Positions 51,507 to 60,590 of a stretch of 64,000 nucleotides of DNA are shown piece after piece. Below the pieces are notes generated by a model. That model made no database searches. It saw only the letters and a program-made list of their open reading frames with translations, and was not told where the DNA came from. The translations under genes and the position numbers were made by a program. How positions within the stretch are numbered: the stretch's first letter is position 1; every line of letters starts with the position of its first letter. Where the stretch lies: the IMG/VR virus record IMGVR_UViG_3300034284_002720, positions 21,371 to 85,370 of that record; one strand, written 5' to 3'. This DNA is from a virus.

Positions 51507-52001
51507 ATGAAAAAAATAACAGTTCTGTTCTTTTGGTGCGTGTTCCTACTGTTTCTGGCCGTAAGGCATCATGAAAAGGCGAATGGGCCTATTGGCCAAC
51601 CGTCTAGTCCAAAGGCTCAAATTGGACAGGACAAGTTCAGCGACATACAAAAAGAACTTTTGGATCTTCACAACAAAGAGAGAAAGTCCAAGGGATATCA
51701 AGGCTTGGAGCTGGACAAAGACTTGTGTGAGTACGCACAGAAACACGCCGAAAAAATGGCGAAGAGCAACTCGCTCAATCACTCTAGCATGTCAAACCTT
51801 CAAAAGGTCAATGAAGACGCAAGCTTCGTTGGAGAAAACATAGCCTGCGGTCAAGAAGACGGAATTAGTGTGGTCAAGGCTTGGATGAAGAGCACAGGCC
51901 ACAGATGGAACATACTAGGGTCAAAATACAAAAAGGTCGGAATCGGCGTGGCTAAGGATAAGAACAATAGAAACTATTGGTGCGTCGTTTTCTCTGACTG
52001 A
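51507..52001 (+). CDS. CAP/SCP-domain secreted protein
   Basis: 164 aa from ATG 51507 (AAAGGAG 8 nt upstream). N-terminal signal anchor (KKITVLFFWCVFLLFLAV), then a CAP domain: LLDLHNKERKSKG, YAQKHAEKMAKSNSLNHSSM, GENIACGQ and STGHRWNILGSKYKKVGIGV. His and Glu positions match the CAP tetrad. CAP proteins bind sterols or act as proteases or envelope factors; bacterial roles vary. Lies between thioredoxin-like and membrane proteins. Confidence 0.85.
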   Translation: MKKITVLFFWCVFLLFLAVRHHEKANGPIGQPSSPKAQIGQDKFSDIQKELLDLHNKERKSKGYQGLELDKDLCEYAQKHAEKMAKSNSLNHSSMSNLQKVNEDASFVGENIACGQEDGISVVKAWMKSTGHRWNILGSKYKKVGIGVAKDKNNRNYWCVVFSD

Positions 52002-52012
52002 TCAGGAGGATT

Positions 52013-52237
52013 ATGGCAAGTTTGGCTTTGATAGTGACGATTATGTTGTGTTCGGTTTTACTTTCTGGGCCTCTGGCAATGATGCTGATGGCTATGAATT
52101 TTAGAAACCTCGGGGCTGTTATCGCTGTATTCGCAATATTTTGGGGAGGATACTGGTGCTGCGTCGCGCCGTTTCCTGTGTCGCTAATAGGAGGATTTGC
52201 AGTCCTTTGCGGTCTGCTCGCTATCAACAGATATTAA
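52013..52237 (+). CDS. small two-helix membrane protein, holin-like
   Basis: 74 aa, AGGAGG 4 nt before the ATG. Two or three hydrophobic segments (LALIVTIMLCSVLLSGPLAM and GAVIAVFAIFWGGYWCC ... LIGGFAVLCGLLAI). The size and topology fit a holin, but no family was recognised. Position between CAP and M14 genes supports an envelope role. Confidence 0.6.
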   Translation: MASLALIVTIMLCSVLLSGPLAMMLMAMNFRNLGAVIAVFAIFWGGYWCCVAPFPVSLIGGFAVLCGLLAINRY

Positions 52238-52260
52238 TTGACGGATAGACAAGGAGGTCT

Positions 52261-53181
52261 ATGTTAAAAGGCGTTGTTTGTGCCATGGCTTTATGCCTGG
52301 TGCTGGTGCTGCTCTATAGGACAGTCCAGAGGGCTGATGTCAAGGAAGACCCGGCCCCGAAGATTCCGGCTTGCCCGGCAATAGAGCGGCACCTATACGC
52401 CCATCAGACCTACGACGAGATATTATCTACGATCAAGGAATGGGAGTCAGCCGCTCCCGAACTCGCAGAGGTGTCGTCCTACGGCAAGACCTCCGACGGC
52501 CTCAAGCAATATTACTTAAAAATAGGAAACAAACTGGCACCGAGCGACAAGACGGTTCTGGTGACCGCGTGCATACACGGCAACGAGCCTCTTTCTACGA
52601 GCACGGTGATGGCCTATGCAGGGAAGCTTTTGTCCGCCTATGGAGAGGACGAGGCCATCACCGAACTTGTTAACAGCAGAACGATATACTTCGTTCCTGT
52701 CGTGTCGCCTGACAGCTACCCGGACAGCAGGAGGGTGGAAGGAAAAGATCCCAACAGGGACTTCCCCACGCTCAAAAACCCCGAAAAAATTTCCGTATCA
52801 CCGGTTGAAAACCTCAAGAACCTATTCTTGAAGATAAAGCCGGACAGTGTTTTGGCGGGGCATACATTTGGTCGCGTCTATCTCATTCCTTGGGGAGATA
52901 GCAAAAAAGACAATCCTAACGTTGCGGAATACGAAAGGATCTCATCACAGATGTGTGCCCTGTCCAATTACGACTTGAAAAAGGCCTCCGAGTTGTACAA
53001 CAGGCCCATATACGGAACGGAGATAGACTGGTATCACCGAAACGGGGCATTCGCAATGGTCGCCGAATTCGGCACACACCAGAGAAAACCCACACTCTTA
53101 GAGACTACCAGAGAATTTGAAAGAACATTTAAGGCATTTCTATTGTTTGTCAAGGAGTCTACTGAGGTAAAGATCAAATAA
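52261..53181 (+). CDS. exported M14 zinc carboxypeptidase
   Basis: 306 aa with AAGGAGG 5 nt before the ATG. N-terminal hydrophobic signal anchor (5-19). Zinc site HGNEP (H106, E109) and, later, a GHTFGR His; the catalytic Glu is in VAEFGTH near residue 275. M14 enzymes cleave C-terminal residues from proteins or peptidoglycan peptides (D,D- or L,D-type). Last gene of the cassette; an endolysin-like cell-wall function is the simplest reading but not proven. Overlaps the convergent glycosyltransferase by 8 nt. Confidence 0.85.
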   Translation: MLKGVVCAMALCLVLVLLYRTVQRADVKEDPAPKIPACPAIERHLYAHQTYDEILSTIKEWESAAPELAEVSSYGKTSDGLKQYYLKIGNKLAPSDKTVLVTACIHGNEPLSTSTVMAYAGKLLSAYGEDEAITELVNSRTIYFVPVVSPDSYPDSRRVEGKDPNRDFPTLKNPEKISVSPVENLKNLFLKIKPDSVLAGHTFGRVYLIPWGDSKKDNPNVAEYERISSQMCALSNYDLKKASELYNRPIYGTEIDWYHRNGAFAMVAEFGTHQRKPTLLETTREFERTFKAFLLFVKESTEVKIK

Positions 53182-53935
53182 TCCAATGAGAATTTTTATT
53201 CATGTAATATATCTTCTCTTTTCCCACAATATAAGTATAATGCAACATCCAGTATCTTTCTAGATTCTTGTAGTAAAAAGAAGTTGAAAAGTTCGGCATA
53301 ATTTTTTTAGGCAAAGAACACACATTCATATTCAATTCAGCTATTTTTTTATTTATGTAAATTTGATTTCCAATATTTTTTTCAATATCTTCTTTGTCAT
53401 AAGATAGCAGATTAAAAATTTTGTCTTTTTCTCTGCTTTTGAACACCATAAATCCTGTGCAATAGTTGATGCAATTCCTCACCTTGCTTATTGACCCGTC
53501 AGAACTTAAGACGGAGCAGTCATCAATATTTTCAAGGTAATCTTCTCCATCTTGAAATATAATATCAAAATTGCTCTTGCACAGTACAACATCCAAATCT
53601 TTGGTAAAGTCATAATTGACCCACATATCGGTATCAACATAAGTAATAAAAGGATAATCTTTATGATGATTCTCAATGAAATTTTTGGTCAAAAATAATT
53701 TGTTGAAAACTATTTTCTTGTATTCTTTCGTTGTCCATCCGTGAAAACTAGTTGACAAATTTTTGTTTTGAACAAGATTACACTCGGCACCTTCTTTTTT
53801 CAATTCCTCATAGCAAATTTCATCGGTGCAAATAAAAACTAATTTTTTTTCTATATCTAGTTGAAGCCATCTTTTATGGAAATTAAGAGCAAAATATTTG
53901 TATCCGTTATTAACTATGCAGAAAAAAATATTCAT
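53174..53935 (-). CDS. nucleotide-sugar transferase-like protein
   Basis: 253 aa. GT-A pattern: FITYVDTDMWVNYDF contains the DxD (DTD), with an N-terminal alpha/beta start INIFF-like and later NCINYCTGFMVFKSREKD. Resembles the Nucleotid_trans (GT77-like) family. A/T-rich, as are the neighbouring 53-56 kb genes. ATG overlaps the stop of the upstream gene (ATGA). Acceptor unknown. Confidence 0.7.
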   Translation of the reverse strand: MNIFFCIVNNGYKYFALNFHKRWLQLDIEKKLVFICTDEICYEELKKEGAECNLVQNKNLSTSFHGWTTKEYKKIVFNKLFLTKNFIENHHKDYPFITYVDTDMWVNYDFTKDLDVVLCKSNFDIIFQDGEDYLENIDDCSVLSSDGSISKVRNCINYCTGFMVFKSREKDKIFNLLSYDKEDIEKNIGNQIYINKKIAELNMNVCSLPKKIMPNFSTSFYYKNLERYWMLHYTYIVGKEKIYYMNKNSHWII

Positions 53936-54714
53936 AAAACTCCATCAATTTTATAGTCCGATTCATTGTTCCGTATGTAATTTATCATCAACGAAAAGGA
54001 GCTTTCGTTAGATCCTATAAAATACCGGCAGTTCTGTAGGATATAAAAATCCGCTATAGTGTGCATGTCTCCGGCGAATCTGACGACCTTTTTTTCATCA
54101 TAAGTACCTTCAAATTTTTCCTTTCCCTCCTTGATTTTTTCAAAAAAAACTATTCTTTCCTTGAAGACATTGAAAAATTTATCTTGTGTTTCTGCGTTAT
54201 CTGTTGCCAAAAAAATTTTCTTATCGTTGGTCGTTAAAAACTTTATTATTGCACCATGAGGAATTGGCCTGCTTCTTCCCTTTCCATTTTCCGAGAAAAG
54301 CAAGGCCGTCTTGCACCCAGTTCTTAAATGTAGGCCTATGCAATTCCCAATTTCAAATTTGTCTATAAAAGATTGAATTATCACTTTGTAATCATTTTTC
54401 AACCTTAAGTGTCCATACGCCTCATTGAACAAATCTACAATTGAAGTAACATCTAGTTGCCTGGTCATGTACTCAAAAGACTGGGTCGCTATCAGATCTT
54501 CCTCGTCCATCAATTTTGAGAATCTTACATTTGGAAGAGGATGGAAAAACTTCAAAAAATCAACGATATTGTGGTTGTTCAAGACCCATTCTTGAACCGC
54601 CTCATCGGCCATCTTCTTTTCAACGAGCAAGTTTGCAGCCAAAGACAATCTTAACTGGTTTGCAAAACCGTCTGGGCACTTGATTTTAAGTATGTTGCCG
54701 CTTTTACTATTCAT
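53932..54714 (-). CDS. fucosyltransferase-like glycosyltransferase
   Basis: 260 aa from ATG 54714. The first half has CPDGFANQLRLSLAANLLVE; the second half GLHLRTGCKTA, KKIFLATDNAETQDKFF and RYFIGSNESSFSLMI match the 'H(I/L)R.G..., ATD, GS..S.F' pattern of GT-B alpha-1,2/1,6-fucosyltransferases (GT11/GT23). The donor is probably a GDP-sugar. No signal peptide. Part of a minus-strand run with an SGNH hydrolase. Confidence 0.65.
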   Translation of the reverse strand: MNSKSGNILKIKCPDGFANQLRLSLAANLLVEKKMADEAVQEWVLNNHNIVDFLKFFHPLPNVRFSKLMDEEDLIATQSFEYMTRQLDVTSIVDLFNEAYGHLRLKNDYKVIIQSFIDKFEIGNCIGLHLRTGCKTALLFSENGKGRSRPIPHGAIIKFLTTNDKKIFLATDNAETQDKFFNVFKERIVFFEKIKEGKEKFEGTYDEKKVVRFAGDMHTIADFYILQNCRYFIGSNESSFSLMINYIRNNESDYKIDGVL

Positions 54715-55636
54715 AATCTTCAACCAAAAAATTAGATGTGTAAAAAGCATCCTTCAAATTCAACGCATTGACAAAATCCCCCCAATTTTTTTGAACCTTG
54801 CATGCTGACTTGTCAATGTCATTTGCTAGTTCTATAAAATAACGACCGGGCTCTTTTATGCACAATTTGAATGTATCTCTTTCGTAATGGCACCAACAAT
54901 CCCATATTGGACATTTCTGTATGAGTTTACCTTCTTTAAATATATTGACATTGTTAGAATAAGGCCCAATTGTTTGATATATTCCTATCAATTCGTCCTC
55001 AACTAAAAAATTAATGAATTTTTTTACCTCTATATTCATTTCTTTTTTTAGTATTCCATAGTACTTGTTTTTTTCGGGTCGGACACAATTGGAAACTGCA
55101 TCTTTTTTGTTAAAAAAATCTTCTCCTAAAAGTTCAAGTATCTTGGATGCGTAATAATAGCCCCCAAAATCAGTAGTGTGAACATAGTCTTTAATTATTG
55201 TTGAAATATCAATTTCTTCTTTTTTGCTCTTTTCGTTTATATCCAAACATTGAATGGCGTACTTTAATGCATATTTTCTAACAGTATCATACATTTCAAC
55301 TCTGGGTGCGAGCATCTCCGATATCGGAAACAATAAAAAGACAGGCTTTATGTTATTTTCTAAAAGCTTGAGCACCAAGCAATCAAGATATACGGATATT
55401 CCATCACCGTAATTGGTCTTAGAAGTTGAGAACCAGTCTATGAAGCAAACATCGGGATTGTAGCTTACAACATGATCTATGAAACAAACGCCCGCATCAG
55501 ATAAATGCATTGATCCATATCCGAACTTGCCGTATTCATTTTCTTGGATCATTTCCATCAAAAAATCGGCGTACGATTTTTTTTGTTTAGTTACAGACGC
55601 ACCAAAAAAAGCAAATTTATTGTGCATTTTCTTCAT
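54707..55636 (-). CDS. SGNH/GDSL hydrolase-like protein
   Basis: 309 aa. Block I: FFGASVTKQKKSYAD with the presumed nucleophile S14 in GASVT; block V: DYVHTTDFGGYYYA supplies D-x2-H. SGNH enzymes deacetylate or esterify sugars and lipids. Residues about 215-300 form a beta-rich extra domain. ATG 55636 overlaps the end of the small upstream gene; ATG 55627 is alternative. Confidence 0.7.
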   Translation of the reverse strand: MKKMHNKFAFFGASVTKQKKSYADFLMEMIQENEYGKFGYGSMHLSDAGVCFIDHVVSYNPDVCFIDWFSTSKTNYGDGISVYLDCLVLKLLENNIKPVFLLFPISEMLAPRVEMYDTVRKYALKYAIQCLDINEKSKKEEIDISTIIKDYVHTTDFGGYYYASKILELLGEDFFNKKDAVSNCVRPEKNKYYGILKKEMNIEVKKFINFLVEDELIGIYQTIGPYSNNVNIFKEGKLIQKCPIWDCWCHYERDTFKLCIKEPGRYFIELANDIDKSACKVQKNWGDFVNALNLKDAFYTSNFLVEDYE

Positions 55637-55817
55637 GCAATTTTATCAACTCTGAGATTATCTCGTCTTTTTGTAAAACATATGATTCTTTGTCGTATGG
55701 ATTTTTGATCAATTCAAAAAAATAAGGATTGATGCACAATTGCATTTGGGTTTCTAATACAAAAAAATTAACATCTTCAAGTTTTTCCCTATATTGCTCA
55801 ACAGAATCTGCGTTCAA
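55617..55817 (-). CDS. small unknown protein of the sugar cluster
   Basis: 66 aa. TTG start at 55817 overlaps the upstream stop (TTGA). Sequence is helical and acidic (VEQYREKLEDVNFFVLETQM ... KDEIISELIKLHEENAQ). No family. Possibly an extension of the upstream protein created by a stop, but the frame differs, so a coupled separate protein is preferred. Confidence 0.5.
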   Translation of the reverse strand: MNADSVEQYREKLEDVNFFVLETQMQLCINPYFFELIKNPYDKESYVLQKDEIISELIKLHEENAQ

Positions 55818-56320
55818 TCTATCTCTTCCATTATTATTTCGGGGTATTTTTCACTTATTTTTTCTTGCACTTCAATATTGTTCATGTCTTCAAAAGATTT
55901 AGTTATCTTATTTATGATATAATTTTCTTTATCTTCTTGAGACATTGATTCAAGTACCTTATGAGCATATCGGTTTATGAAATAGTGCTTATTGTGATCA
56001 GCCACATATCCGTCCATATTTTCCTCAATGATATATTTTTCTAGACCTCTTAGGTCTATTTCCTCGTCTCTGCCCCTTAGTCTTTTACGAGAAGCCAGCC
56101 TTTCTTCTCTGTGCCTTTTTTTCTCATCCTTGTTTTTAAACATTCCATTTTTCTTGCCAAAAAAGACATAATGATAAAAAAGCCTCTGTCTTTCTGTAAT
56201 TTTATTGTTTTTGCAATATGGCTGGTAGAATTTATTTAAATCATTGTTTTGTGATAAATAAAACTCTTCATCAAACTGTTTTTCAACGCTGTTTTTTCTA
56301 TAGAATTCAACGATGTCCAT
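55814..56320 (-). CDS. glycosyltransferase-associated domain protein
   Basis: 168 aa. Residues about 18-60 contain FDEEFYLSQNNDL ... ITERQRLFYHYVFFGKK, a motif shared with the large glycosyltransferase-like protein at 60587-61984 (YLDSNPNL ... ISDRQRAYHHYLLHG), and known in capsule-type glycosyltransferases. The rest is a basic, Arg-rich segment (RHREERLASRKRLRGRD) and a helical tail. No catalytic motif. Probably an accessory or recognition protein. Confidence 0.55.
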   Translation of the reverse strand: MDIVEFYRKNSVEKQFDEEFYLSQNNDLNKFYQPYCKNNKITERQRLFYHYVFFGKKNGMFKNKDEKKRHREERLASRKRLRGRDEEIDLRGLEKYIIEENMDGYVADHNKHYFINRYAHKVLESMSQEDKENYIINKITKSFEDMNNIEVQEKISEKYPEIIMEEID

Positions 56321-56386
56321 TGCGCTTGGCCTCGTGGTGCTCAGGTTATAATGACATTATGATCTAAAAACAGACCCAGAATGATT

Positions 56387-57262
56387 CTAATAGCTCAAAT
56401 GCCCCAAAAAAGATTCAAATACTTCTGTGGCATCTTTTTTAAGCTTCGCTTCCTTTTCAAACAAATCGTTTGAATCACCGTAAGAAATGCCGAATCCATA
56501 TGTGACGACCCTTACACAATCGTCGGGAACCCTTATTCCGGAATAAACGCATTGCCTTACAAGAGGGTCAAGAACCTTGCTAGAATCCTCCTTGCCATGT
56601 GACTTCTCATATTCCTTCATGCTTTCTGGGATGACCGGCAAGGCCTTTGTCTTCTTCTTGGCAAATTCAATATAATCCGCCCCTCCATCGTTGCCATGAG
56701 CGAAGAAACCCGCGACCTTCCCCTCCAGATGATTCCTAAGCATTTCGTTGTATTTTCCGGATTTTTCCGCCTCCCTAGTCGCCTTGGAGTCCTTTATGTG
56801 ATCCTTGCCGAATATCTCCACGGCCTCATTTGCAGTGATTGTTAGGTTGGCGCACACAAGCCTGTCAAAGAAACTCTTGACCACGCTAGAGCACGAACTC
56901 CAGTTTATAGGAGTTAATACAAAAAAACCGTCGCAAGCCTCCAGTTTTCGGTACACATCCTCCTTGTGCATCAAATCCTTCGGATCGCTCTGCTTTCCAT
57001 AACAATCGCACGGCCACCTACAGTGCATGTTAGATGTGCTGACGCAGCCCTTGCAAGGTTGGACATTAACCCCGTCGCACTTGACGGAAAGATCTACAAC
57101 CTCAAAATTAACTAGTTCGGAAAATTCCGCACGGATCTTATCCGCCAACTTGTGGGTCTTGCTTTTCTCATTTGGACAGCAATCGGAATTTCTGGCCGAC
57201 CCAACAACCAGAACCACCTTCTTTTTTGACTTGTCCTTGGCGAACTCGTGAAACCTTTGCAT
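56387..57262 (-). CDS. flavodoxin-like NAD(P)H oxidoreductase
   Basis: 291 aa from ATG 57262. KKVVLVVGSARNSDCC is the FMN-binding strand-loop; CKGC (near 73-76), CRWPCDC and DGFFVLTPINWSSCSSVVKS match the NADPH-dependent FMN reductase fold with an extra Cys cluster. Starts MQRFHEFAKDKSKKK, a weaker version of the shared N-terminal motif (F-x-x-F). A GTG at 57319 would lengthen it but overlaps the upstream gene. No membrane segment. Redox role unknown. Confidence 0.7.
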   Translation of the reverse strand: MQRFHEFAKDKSKKKVVLVVGSARNSDCCPNEKSKTHKLADKIRAEFSELVNFEVVDLSVKCDGVNVQPCKGCVSTSNMHCRWPCDCYGKQSDPKDLMHKEDVYRKLEACDGFFVLTPINWSSCSSVVKSFFDRLVCANLTITANEAVEIFGKDHIKDSKATREAEKSGKYNEMLRNHLEGKVAGFFAHGNDGGADYIEFAKKKTKALPVIPESMKEYEKSHGKEDSSKVLDPLVRQCVYSGIRVPDDCVRVVTYGFGISYGDSNDLFEKEAKLKKDATEVFESFLGHLSY

Positions 57263-57291
57263 AGGACTATTTAGATAGATGCCAAATAAAC

Positions 57292-59028
57292 TTAAATTAA
57301 CTCTCTCTTTGCCACCCACCCCAAGAAGGATTCTCTATGCACAACCCTTCCAGAATAATCACCCTCTACCTTGTATATCCCCTCAAGTTTTTTGATTATT
57401 TCTTGGGCTTGTTGGTTAGCTTGGACCATGCTTGCAAATATCTGGAGTCCCTTGACCGCGACATCGGCCTCAGGAGCGTCCTTTGAAGCTTTTATTTTTC
57501 TTATCAAATCTTCTGCAGAGTTGGTTCTTTCAAAGTTTTGATCTTTAGACAAAAACATAACATCCCACGAAGAAACCAAAGCTCTCCATTCCTCGTATTT
57601 GACCCCGGCCGCAGCAAGTTTCTCTCGCAGCATATCTCCAAATATGTGCTCTCTAACATGGTACGGAGAAACCGGCTGCCCACTTGTCGTAATGGCGGGC
57701 AAGTCTGATCCCACTATGGATTCAAAAGCGTCAATGAGCCCTTGTTTCTGATCAATTATTGCCTGATGCTCCTTGCCCATGTGCATTTTGACAACCTTGC
57801 ACCTGGTCAGCTCCACCGTGATCTTTCCACCCGCATAGCTGTCCGGACCTACAGCCTTCACCGTTCCTTTGATATGCACTTTGGATCCGACCGGTATGTC
57901 TTCGTTGGACGCCTTCCATTTGTAAAGTCTACCATGCTCGTCTTGCATTATGTGCAAGACCGTGAGGCCGTAGTCGTTGCTCCACCTGGGGGTCTTAATC
58001 ACGGTCAAGACCCCTTCAAATTTATCCTTAGGCTTAAGCGTCACTTCGGGAGCGGATTCTGCTTCCTTTTCAACCTTCTCTTTTTCTACCTTCTTGTCCA
58101 TGGCTCTCTGGTAGGCGGCCGGAATGCTGGCGACAAGACCCGCCGTCTTGCTGTCAACCACGATCCTCTCGGCCGCCGCGCTTATGTTCCACAAGTAGTC
58201 GCTCACATCCTCTTGGTTCTTCTGCGACTTCGCCCAGTCCAAAATCTCCCTAGCCTTGTCCTCGTCGTCGGGCTTCTTGACGGCCCGCACCTCGTCCCTC
58301 AGCTTTTGATCATCCTTGCTCATTCCAAAGAAAATAGAATCCAGAATATAAGAAGTGGCCGGCTTGCCCAGATCTTCAGACTTGGATCTGGGTACGAATC
58401 CAAACTTGCGGATAACAGCCAAGGCCGCCGTCAAGTACGACACTATCTCTATGGTTCTGGATCCCGAACCACCACCGTAGTAATCGCTGTCTTCGTCTCC
58501 TAGCGACTGCACGACACTATTCCAGTCGCCGAAGAAGCCTATTTGTTCCGCCGGATCTGCGCTGCCCAAAAAGTCCGCAAGGCAATTTCTGCCTATCTGT
58601 TTGTATTCGCCTTGCTCGCTCCTCATGACAAATGTGTCGTTTCTGCGTCTGTTCATCTTGCAGTGCTCGCAGTTCGGCTCCGCCGTTCTGTACTTCGCGG
58701 GAGGGGGACTCATTCCCGGGGCGGTGTTTATTATGTTCCCGCCCTCCGAATGCATTATTCTGGCCACAAATGTCCACCCCTTGACCTTAGGGGCTTCCCC
58801 ATCCACCCTCAGCCTCAAGTATTCTCTGTCCCACTTCCTGCCGTCCTGATTTTTTATCTCCTTGGTGAACCTGCCCAATTCTATTAGTTTCACGGGGGGC
58901 AAGCCAAGTTTTGCCGCACGCCTATTGACCTTTTCAAGTTGCTTGTTGATGACCGGCATTCTGTCTTGGGGGACATTATAGACATTCTCCGCTTCCTCCG
59001 CTTCCATCCATAATTTAAAACTGATCAT
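57292..59028 (-). CDS. zinc-ribbon/OB-fold protein with CTS-like N-terminus
   Basis: 578 aa from ATG 59028 (TTGGAGG about 6 nt upstream). Begins MISFKLWMEAEEAENVY, a clear shared motif (E-A-E at 9-11). Residues about 112-155 hold NCEHCKMNRRRNDTFVM ... GRNCLADFLG (C120, C123, C149), a zinc-ribbon pattern seen in plasmid and phage proteins. Residues about 345-430 (KDKFEGVLTVIKTPRWSNDY ... GSKVHIKGTVKAVG) read as an OB-fold. The organisation suggests nucleic-acid binding. Family name not recalled. Good candidate for an injected protein. Confidence 0.65.
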   Translation of the reverse strand: MISFKLWMEAEEAENVYNVPQDRMPVINKQLEKVNRRAAKLGLPPVKLIELGRFTKEIKNQDGRKWDREYLRLRVDGEAPKVKGWTFVARIMHSEGGNIINTAPGMSPPPAKYRTAEPNCEHCKMNRRRNDTFVMRSEQGEYKQIGRNCLADFLGSADPAEQIGFFGDWNSVVQSLGDEDSDYYGGGSGSRTIEIVSYLTAALAVIRKFGFVPRSKSEDLGKPATSYILDSIFFGMSKDDQKLRDEVRAVKKPDDEDKAREILDWAKSQKNQEDVSDYLWNISAAAERIVVDSKTAGLVASIPAAYQRAMDKKVEKEKVEKEAESAPEVTLKPKDKFEGVLTVIKTPRWSNDYGLTVLHIMQDEHGRLYKWKASNEDIPVGSKVHIKGTVKAVGPDSYAGGKITVELTRCKVVKMHMGKEHQAIIDQKQGLIDAFESIVGSDLPAITTSGQPVSPYHVREHIFGDMLREKLAAAGVKYEEWRALVSSWDVMFLSKDQNFERTNSAEDLIRKIKASKDAPEADVAVKGLQIFASMVQANQQAQEIIKKLEGIYKVEGDYSGRVVHRESFLGWVAKRELI

Positions 59029-59094
59029 CGTAGCCTCCAAAACAAAATGCTCTCCCACTAGATATGTAATAGACCGATAAATTAGACTAAATCA

Positions 59095-59967
59095 GTGATA
59101 AAAACGCCAAATGATCTAGACAGCATTAACAGCAAGAGCGAATTCCTCGCCTACAAGGGAACAGGCGAAGAAAATGTGCTTTTCATTGGCTCTTGCCGTC
59201 TCAGCCCGATCATGTACTACCTGAGCCTGCTCAGGCCCGATCTCAATATTTTCTGCATATATGTTCCATTCTGGAGCACGCAGTGGAACTCCGACCCCCT
59301 CTTCCCATTCCCCAAGGAATCCATAAAAAATATACTTCCCAAAACCAAGACAATGGTTACGGAAAGCGTTAAAAACAATTCAATACTCAACACCTGCAGG
59401 GAATGTGATAAAAACTTCTTTGATGAGTTCGGGACTTCCCCGGAGGAAATAAGGCTTCCTAACTATGTCCTTTTCATGTACCTTCACGATATAATCCGCC
59501 TCGAGCTCAAGAAGTTCGACTTCTCCGGTTCGGAAGACGAGATCGGACAAATCAAGGAGATACACGCCAACTCCAGACTGCGGCTTGAGCGTTCGATTGA
59601 AAAGAACGACTTCCAACCCGTAAACGATTTCTTCAACGAAAACTTCCAAAATATCAAAATGTTCTCTACCATCAACCACCCGACCACGATCATCAGCATG
59701 ATGACATTCAAAATCATGGCGGAGCGTCTCGGCATATACAAAAGGCTTGTGGATTTTAATTTCCTAAGGCAGGCATCCACGGAGCACTTTCTTTCCGGAA
59801 ACTCAACCCCCATCACCAAGTTCGACGCTCAGCACTACGGGTTTAGGTTCAATGCCACTATATTTGAGGACGAGGTCGTGAGAAAAGAGAATATGACTTA
59901 CCGTCCGACAGAAGAAGAAAACTTCATAACGGACGACCAGATAAAGCTTATGATGTCGTACTGCTAA
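59095..59967 (+). CDS. WcbI-like polysaccharide biosynthesis protein
   Basis: 290 aa from GTG 59095. ENVLFIGSCRLSPIMYYLSL is the WcbI-type start ('G.Cq'), and the FSTINHPTTIISM block carries the conserved H-P. WcbI proteins are putative acetyltransferases in capsule synthesis. No ribosome site or ATG is available near the start, so the start is tentative. The next gene follows with a 2-nt gap. Confidence 0.65.
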   Translation: MIKTPNDLDSINSKSEFLAYKGTGEENVLFIGSCRLSPIMYYLSLLRPDLNIFCIYVPFWSTQWNSDPLFPFPKESIKNILPKTKTMVTESVKNNSILNTCRECDKNFFDEFGTSPEEIRLPNYVLFMYLHDIIRLELKKFDFSGSEDEIGQIKEIHANSRLRLERSIEKNDFQPVNDFFNENFQNIKMFSTINHPTTIISMMTFKIMAERLGIYKRLVDFNFLRQASTEHFLSGNSTPITKFDAQHYGFRFNATIFEDEVVRKENMTYRPTEEENFITDDQIKLMMSYC

Positions 59968-59969
59968 AA

Positions 59970-60590
59970 ATGAATAAATGCTACACCTACTACCAAGAAA
60001 TAGACGCCATAAACAATTGCCCCAGGAGAAAATCTACCCAGAAAGAACTCCTAGACCTGTGCAAGGAGTCCTGGAAGAGGAGCGGCTGGGAACTGATCGT
60101 CCTTGATCATTCCGTTGCGGAAAAGCACGAATTCTTTGGCGAGTACAGCCAGATAATAAATGAACTGCCCACAGTCAACCCGTCCATGTACGACTACAGT
60201 TGCTTCATAAGATGGCTGGCGATGGTCCAAACGGGCGGAGGTTTGATGATAGACTACGATGTGATAAACAACGGAGTCTATCATCTAGACCGCGACGAAA
60301 CACAACTCACCGTCTACCAAGGACATGTTCCATGCGTAGTTTATGGAACCCCTGAACAGTACCTCGAGGTTTGCAGAGGCTTTTGCGCCATTAAGGACGA
60401 GTTCATCCTACACGACGGCAGGCCTCACACTTCCGACATGATAATGCTCGAAAGCGGCAAGATTAAATTCAAGAAACTGCGGACGGTCGTCGACTATCCC
60501 AACAATGGGGGCATCGTGCATTGCAGCCAAGCCCACTGCCAAAAGAACGGCAAAACCAAACTAGAGGCCATGAAGGAGTTGCTGGCCTAG
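59970..60590 (+). CDS. GT32-like glycosyltransferase
   Basis: 206 aa. RWLAMVQTGGGLMIDYDVI is the hallmark of the TcdA/OCH1-like (GT32) fold: a G-G-x3-D-x-D with the metal-binding DYD. Upstream YTYYQEID and the following acceptor loop agree. Small for the family. Overlaps the convergent gene by 4 nt. Donor/acceptor unknown. Confidence 0.75.
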   Translation: MNKCYTYYQEIDAINNCPRRKSTQKELLDLCKESWKRSGWELIVLDHSVAEKHEFFGEYSQIINELPTVNPSMYDYSCFIRWLAMVQTGGGLMIDYDVINNGVYHLDRDETQLTVYQGHVPCVVYGTPEQYLEVCRGFCAIKDEFILHDGRPHTSDMIMLESGKIKFKKLRTVVDYPNNGGIVHCSQAHCQKNGKTKLEAMKELLA

